The notes beneath the pieces were generated by a model. The model did not search any database and had not been told where the DNA came from. It saw only the letters and a program-made list of their open reading frames with translations. A DNA stretch of 7,908 bases. Origin: Chloroflexota bacterium. Its GTDB lineage: Bacteria > Chloroflexota > FW602-bin22 > JAMCYS01. The DNA lies in assembly GCA_021847625.1 (NCBI GenBank), contig JAJZQK010000126.1, forward strand, positions 1 to 7,908, given 5' to 3'. Both the position numbers and the translations under genes were made by a program. This document shows positions 5,804 to 7,908 of this stretch, one piece after another; the first letter of the stretch is position 1; every line of letters starts with the position of its first letter.

Positions 5804-7171
5804 ATGTCCACCTACGAAGAACTGCGCCGGCTAGACCTGGCCTACGTCTTTCATCCCTGCACCTTGCTGGCGGACCACCTGGCCAAGGGGCCGACGATCT
5901 TCAGCGAAGGCAAGGGGCCCTACCTGTATGACATCCAGGGCAAGCAGTACCTCGATTGCCGGGCAGGCCTCTTTTGCGTCAACGTGGGCTACGGCGACGA
6001 AGAGGTGGCTCAGGCAGCCTACGAGCAGATGCGCCGGGTGCAGTTCGTCACCTCGTTCACCAGCTTCGCCAGCGAGCCGCTGATCGAGCTATCGGCCAAG
6101 CTGGCTTCTCTGCTGCCGGAGGGACTGAGCCGGGTGCTGCTCCTAAACTCCGGCTCGGAGGTGAACGAGGCGGCCATCAAGCTGGCCCGGTATCTCAACG
6201 CCCTGGAAGGCCGGCCACGGAAGAACAAGATCGTCGGCCGCAAACTCTCCTACCACGGGGCCACCTACGGCATCGTGGCCCTCACCGATCTGGAGCGTGC
6301 CCAGGCGGCGGCAACCCCCTTGCCCAGCGGCTTTCTGCGCATAGACGCCCCGTATTGCTACCGTTGCCCCTACGGCAAGACCTATCCGGCCTGCGGAGTA
6401 GACTGCGCCTGGGAGCTGGAACGGCTGATCCAACGCGAGGGCCCCGATACGGTAGCCGCGTTCCTGGGCGAACCCGTGATGCAGATCGCCGGCGCCATAG
6501 TGCCGCCCAAGGAATACTGGCCGATCATCCGGCAGATCTGCGACAAGTACGCCGTTTGGTTCATCGCGGACGAGGTGATCACCGGCCTGGGGCGCACCGG
6601 CAAGATGTTCGCTCTGGAGCACTGGGGCGTTTGGCCCGACGTGCTGACGACGTCGAAGGCAATGGGGGCGGGCTACTTCCCGGTGGGGGCCACGGTCTTC
6701 CGCGAGGAGATCTACCAGCGGTTGCTGTGGTCGGCGCCGAACCCCAGCCTATGGCACGGCTTCACGATGAGCGGCAATCCGGTGGGTTGCGCGGTGGCAC
6801 TGAAGAACATCGAGATCGTGGAAGAGCGCGGCCTGGTGGGAAACGCCAGGCGCATGGGCGAGAGGCTGCTGGAGGGGCTGAAGAAGTTCGAGGAGCTGCC
6901 GATCGTGGGCGAAGTGCGGGGTTTGGGCCTGTTCTGCGCCTTGGAGGCAGTGCGCGACAAGCAGAGCAAGGAGCCGTTGCCCGAGTCGATTCAGAGGGCC
7001 GGCGGCCTAGTGAAGATGGCGATGGACAGGGGGTTGCTCGTGCGCAGCTCGCCCACGCGCAACGACCTGGCGGTGATCACGCCGCCGCTGATCGTCAACG
7101 AGGAGCAGATCGACTTCACTTTGGAGGTGATCGGCGACTCGTTGCAGGCCCTGCAGAGGCAGTTGTCGTAG
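5804..7171 (+). CDS. Class III PLP-dependent aminotransferase
   Basis: This 455-residue protein is a complete fold-type I, class III (omega-amino) aminotransferase. Cofactor landmarks are in order: SGSE at 116-119 for phosphate binding, YHG at 150-152 for ring stacking, Asp256 in FIADEVITGLGRTG, and the Schiff-base Lys285 in SKAMGAGYFPVGA. Relatives transfer the terminal amino group of compounds such as taurine, beta-alanine, polyamines or omega-amino acids to pyruvate or 2-oxoglutarate. A cysteine-rich insert, C185-x2-C188-x8-C197-x3-C201, is present; I recall similar inserts in the taurine- or beta-alanine-pyruvate-like subgroup, but the substrate is not proven. AAGGAGG at 5792-5798 is well placed for the ATG at 5804. 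It is 298 bases from the oxidoreductase, with a palindromic element between, so co-transcription is uncertain. The aldehyde such an enzyme could produce would suit the upstream tungsten enzyme. Confidence 0.93.
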   Translation: MSTYEELRRLDLAYVFHPCTLLADHLAKGPTIFSEGKGPYLYDIQGKQYLDCRAGLFCVNVGYGDEEVAQAAYEQMRRVQFVTSFTSFASEPLIELSAKLASLLPEGLSRVLLLNSGSEVNEAAIKLARYLNALEGRPRKNKIVGRKLSYHGATYGIVALTDLERAQAAATPLPSGFLRIDAPYCYRCPYGKTYPACGVDCAWELERLIQREGPDTVAAFLGEPVMQIAGAIVPPKEYWPIIRQICDKYAVWFIADEVITGLGRTGKMFALEHWGVWPDVLTTSKAMGAGYFPVGATVFREEIYQRLLWSAPNPSLWHGFTMSGNPVGCAVALKNIEIVEERGLVGNARRMGERLLEGLKKFEELPIVGEVRGLGLFCALEAVRDKQSKEPLPESIQRAGGLVKMAMDRGLLVRSSPTRNDLAVITPPLIVNEEQIDFTLEVIGDSLQALQRQLS

Positions 7172-7185
7172 GGTTGGCGCAGCCA

Positions 7186-7226
7186 TCGCTGGGGGATTGC
7201 CCTCTCGCTGGGCCAGCCCCCAGCGA
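7186..7226 (+). terminator. Hairpin after the aminotransferase gene
   Basis: TCGCTGGGGG (7186-7195) and CCCCCAGCGA (7217-7226) are a perfect 10-bp inverted repeat around a 21-base loop, beginning 14 bases past the stop. No T run follows. It separates the protein-coding cluster from the RNA operon and may act as a terminator or message-stabilising structure. Confidence 0.45.
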
Positions 7227-7246
7227 GGCGGTCTGCCCTGCTCGGC

Positions 7247-7276
7247 TTGACAACTCTCTGGCGCTTCTGGTAACAT
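7247..7276 (+). promoter_or_regulatory. Sigma70 promoter of the tRNA-rnpB unit
   Basis: A perfect -35 box TTGACA (7247-7252) is followed after 18 bases by TAACAT (7271-7276), four of six -10 consensus bases. Transcription would begin near 7283, about 40 bases before the first tRNA. A strong -35 is typical of stable-RNA promoters. No other promoter is evident between here and the RNase P RNA gene. Confidence 0.7.
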
Positions 7277-7324
7277 ACAGTCGCGTTGGCCCCTGTGGCC
7301 GACGCATTGTTGATAGCCCAGGAT

Positions 7325-7398
7325 GGGGCCATAGTAAAACGGGATTACGCGACACTGGCAGTGTCGAAGTGGGAGTTCGATTCTCCCTGGCTCCACCA
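7325..7398 (+). tRNA. tRNA-Ala (anticodon GGC)
   Basis: A complete 74-base cloverleaf with encoded CCA. The acceptor arm is GGGGCCA against TGGCTCC, including the G3-U70 wobble that marks alanine tRNAs. The D arm GTAA/TTAC has a loop with A14, G18-G19 and A21. The anticodon stem CGACA/TGTCG encloses loop CTGGCAG, giving anticodon GGC for codon GCC. The variable loop has only 4 bases, and the T arm GGGAG/CTCCC carries loop TTCGATT. A15 and T48 form the usual tertiary pair. Its D arm is quite unlike that of the neighbouring alanine tRNA. Confidence 0.9.
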
Positions 7399-7401
7399 GG
7401 C

Positions 7402-7477
7402 GGGGATGTAGCTCATTCGGGAGAGCGCTGCGTTCGCATCGCAGAGGTAAGGGGTTCGAATCCCCTCATCTCCACCA
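7402..7477 (+). tRNA. tRNA-Ala (anticodon CGC)
   Basis: A complete 76-base cloverleaf with encoded CCA, starting 3 bases after the previous tRNA. The acceptor arm GGGGATG/CATCTCC again contains G3-U70. The D arm is GCTC/GAGC. The anticodon arm CTGCG/CGCAG has loop TTCGCAT, giving anticodon CGC (7435-7437) for codon GCG. The T arm AGGGG/CCCCT carries loop TTCGAAT. Position 15 appears to be T and position 48 A, reversing the normal purine-15 with pyrimidine-48 tertiary pair. Confidence 0.95.
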
Positions 7478-7494
7478 GTCGCGGTGACTGATAG

Positions 7495-7580
7495 GCCGAA
7501 GTGGCGGAATGGCAGACGCGCTACGTTCAGGGCGTAGTGTCCATTAGGACGTGGGGGTTCAAATCCCCCCTTCGGCACCA
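7495..7580 (+). tRNA. tRNA-Leu (anticodon CAG)
   Basis: An 86-base class II tRNA with a long variable arm (GTCC, loop ATTA, GGAC at 7539-7550) and encoded CCA. The acceptor arm is GCCGAAG/CTTCGGC. The anticodon stem CTACG/CGTAG encloses TTCAGGG, giving CAG (7528-7530) for codon CTG, the main leucine codon in GC-rich genomes. The T arm is GGGGG/CCCCC with loop TTCAAAT. It follows the previous tRNA by 17 bases and precedes the RNase P RNA by about 30. Confidence 0.96.
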
Positions 7581-7610
7581 CGAACGATGCACCTTAACAA
7601 CTACAACTAG

Positions 7611-7908
7611 AAGAAGCAGGTGGCCTATCGCTGGCGGGCAATCGCCCGCTAGAGGAAATATCCGACTCTCCGCCGGGCGCTCCGCGCCGCGGCAAGGTCG
7701 CCCAGCGCACGAAGTTGGGGCGGACTCCTCGGAGTCCGACATCAAGTGCAACAGAGAAGAGACCCGCCCCGCGCCTCTGGCGTGGAGTGAGGGGTGAAAC
7801 GGTGGGGTAAGAGCCCACCGGCGCCGGCAGCGATGTCGGCGGCCGGGCAAACATCGACCGGGAGCAACTGAGTTAGTCAGGCAGCGTCTTCGGGCGCCAG
7901 TGCACAAG
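7611..7908 (+). ncRNA. rnpB: RNase P RNA, 5' part (cut by window end)
   Basis: This is the catalytic RNA of ribonuclease P, which trims the 5' leaders of tRNA precursors. Landmarks in order: hairpin GCGGGC/GCCCGC at 7634-7649 (P3 region); GAGGAAA at 7652-7658 (conserved region I, start of P4); hairpin CGGACTC/GAGTCCG at 7721-7738 (P8 region); AGTGCAACAGAGA at 7745-7757; a hairpin at 7771-7783 (P9 region); GGGTGAAAC at 7792-7800; GGTGGGGTAAGAGCCCACC at 7801-7819 (P11-P12); and GGCAAAC then GGGAGCAA at 7846-7867 (conserved region III). Order and spacing match the Escherichia coli type A RNA as I recall it. The 3' part, with the second strands of P1, P2 and P4, is outside the window. The 5' end is estimated to within about 5 bases. 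After GAGGAAA the sequence TATCCGACTC departs from the usual GTCCGGGCTC. No promoter is visible between the tRNA-Leu gene and this gene, so it is probably co-transcribed with the tRNAs. Confidence 0.93.

Noticed and set aside
5956..7491. 511-codon + strand frame inside and beyond the aminotransferase
   Set aside because: It is the +1 shadow of the aminotransferase gene, is rich in Arg/Gly as expected for GC-rich off-frames, and runs into the tRNAs.
7345..7581. Minus-strand frame of 78 codons over the tRNAs (begins MVPKGGFEPPRP)
   Set aside because: This kind of peptide is the well-known artefact of translating the antisense strand of tRNA genes; the tRNAs explain the sequence fully.
7501..7907. 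Protein frames on both strands across the end of the window
   Set aside because: They cover tRNA-Leu and the RNase P RNA, whose conserved motifs and hairpins account for the sequence.
1..7908. CRISPR array, insertion sequence or phage genes
   Set aside because: No regularly spaced direct repeats, transposase or phage-like proteins were seen; the palindromic elements carry no coding sequence.

Overview
The window is high-GC bacterial DNA with every recognised gene on the + strand. It reads as a stretch of free-living bacterial chromosome carrying a small catabolic gene cluster followed by a stable-RNA operon. The gene mix (two zinc alcohol dehydrogenases, an FmdA-type amidase, a tungsten aldehyde oxidoreductase and a class III aminotransferase) and the dispersed palindromic repeats remind me of Chloroflexota and similar high-GC anaerobes or facultative bacteria. 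That taxonomic guess is inference, not something a single marker here proves.

Layout. Positions 56-1069 encode a 337-residue zinc-dependent medium-chain dehydrogenase that starts at TTG. Positions 1070-1523 are non-coding and hold a perfect 22-bp palindrome and a 131-bp double-hairpin repeat. Positions 1524-2783 encode a second zinc dehydrogenase whose reading frame runs 116 bases into the next gene. Positions 2668-3561 encode an acetamidase/formamidase family protein. A near-consensus sigma70 promoter overlaps that gene's stop codon and precedes a tungsten aldehyde:ferredoxin oxidoreductase at 3664-5505. The next gap (5506-5803) carries a second palindromic element of 137 bp. Positions 5804-7171 encode a class III aminotransferase.

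From 7247 to the window end lies a stable-RNA unit: a promoter, tRNA-Ala(GGC), tRNA-Ala(CGC), tRNA-Leu(CAG), and then the 5' three-quarters or so of the RNase P RNA gene (rnpB), cut off by the window edge. This stretch is easily missed because spurious protein frames cover it on both strands.

Working together (inference): dehydrogenases turn alcohols into aldehydes or ketones, the aminotransferase turns an omega-amino compound into an aldehyde or oxo-acid, the tungsten enzyme oxidises aldehydes to carboxylates with ferredoxin as acceptor, and the amidase releases ammonia from a small amide. That would fit breakdown of an amino- or hydroxy-substituted carbon source, but the substrate cannot be read from the sequence.

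The points most worth checking are the tRNA-rnpB linkage, the departure of this rnpB from the normally near-invariant P4 sequence, the two REPIN-like palindromic elements with conserved ends and variable loops, and the missing stop codon of the second dehydrogenase.
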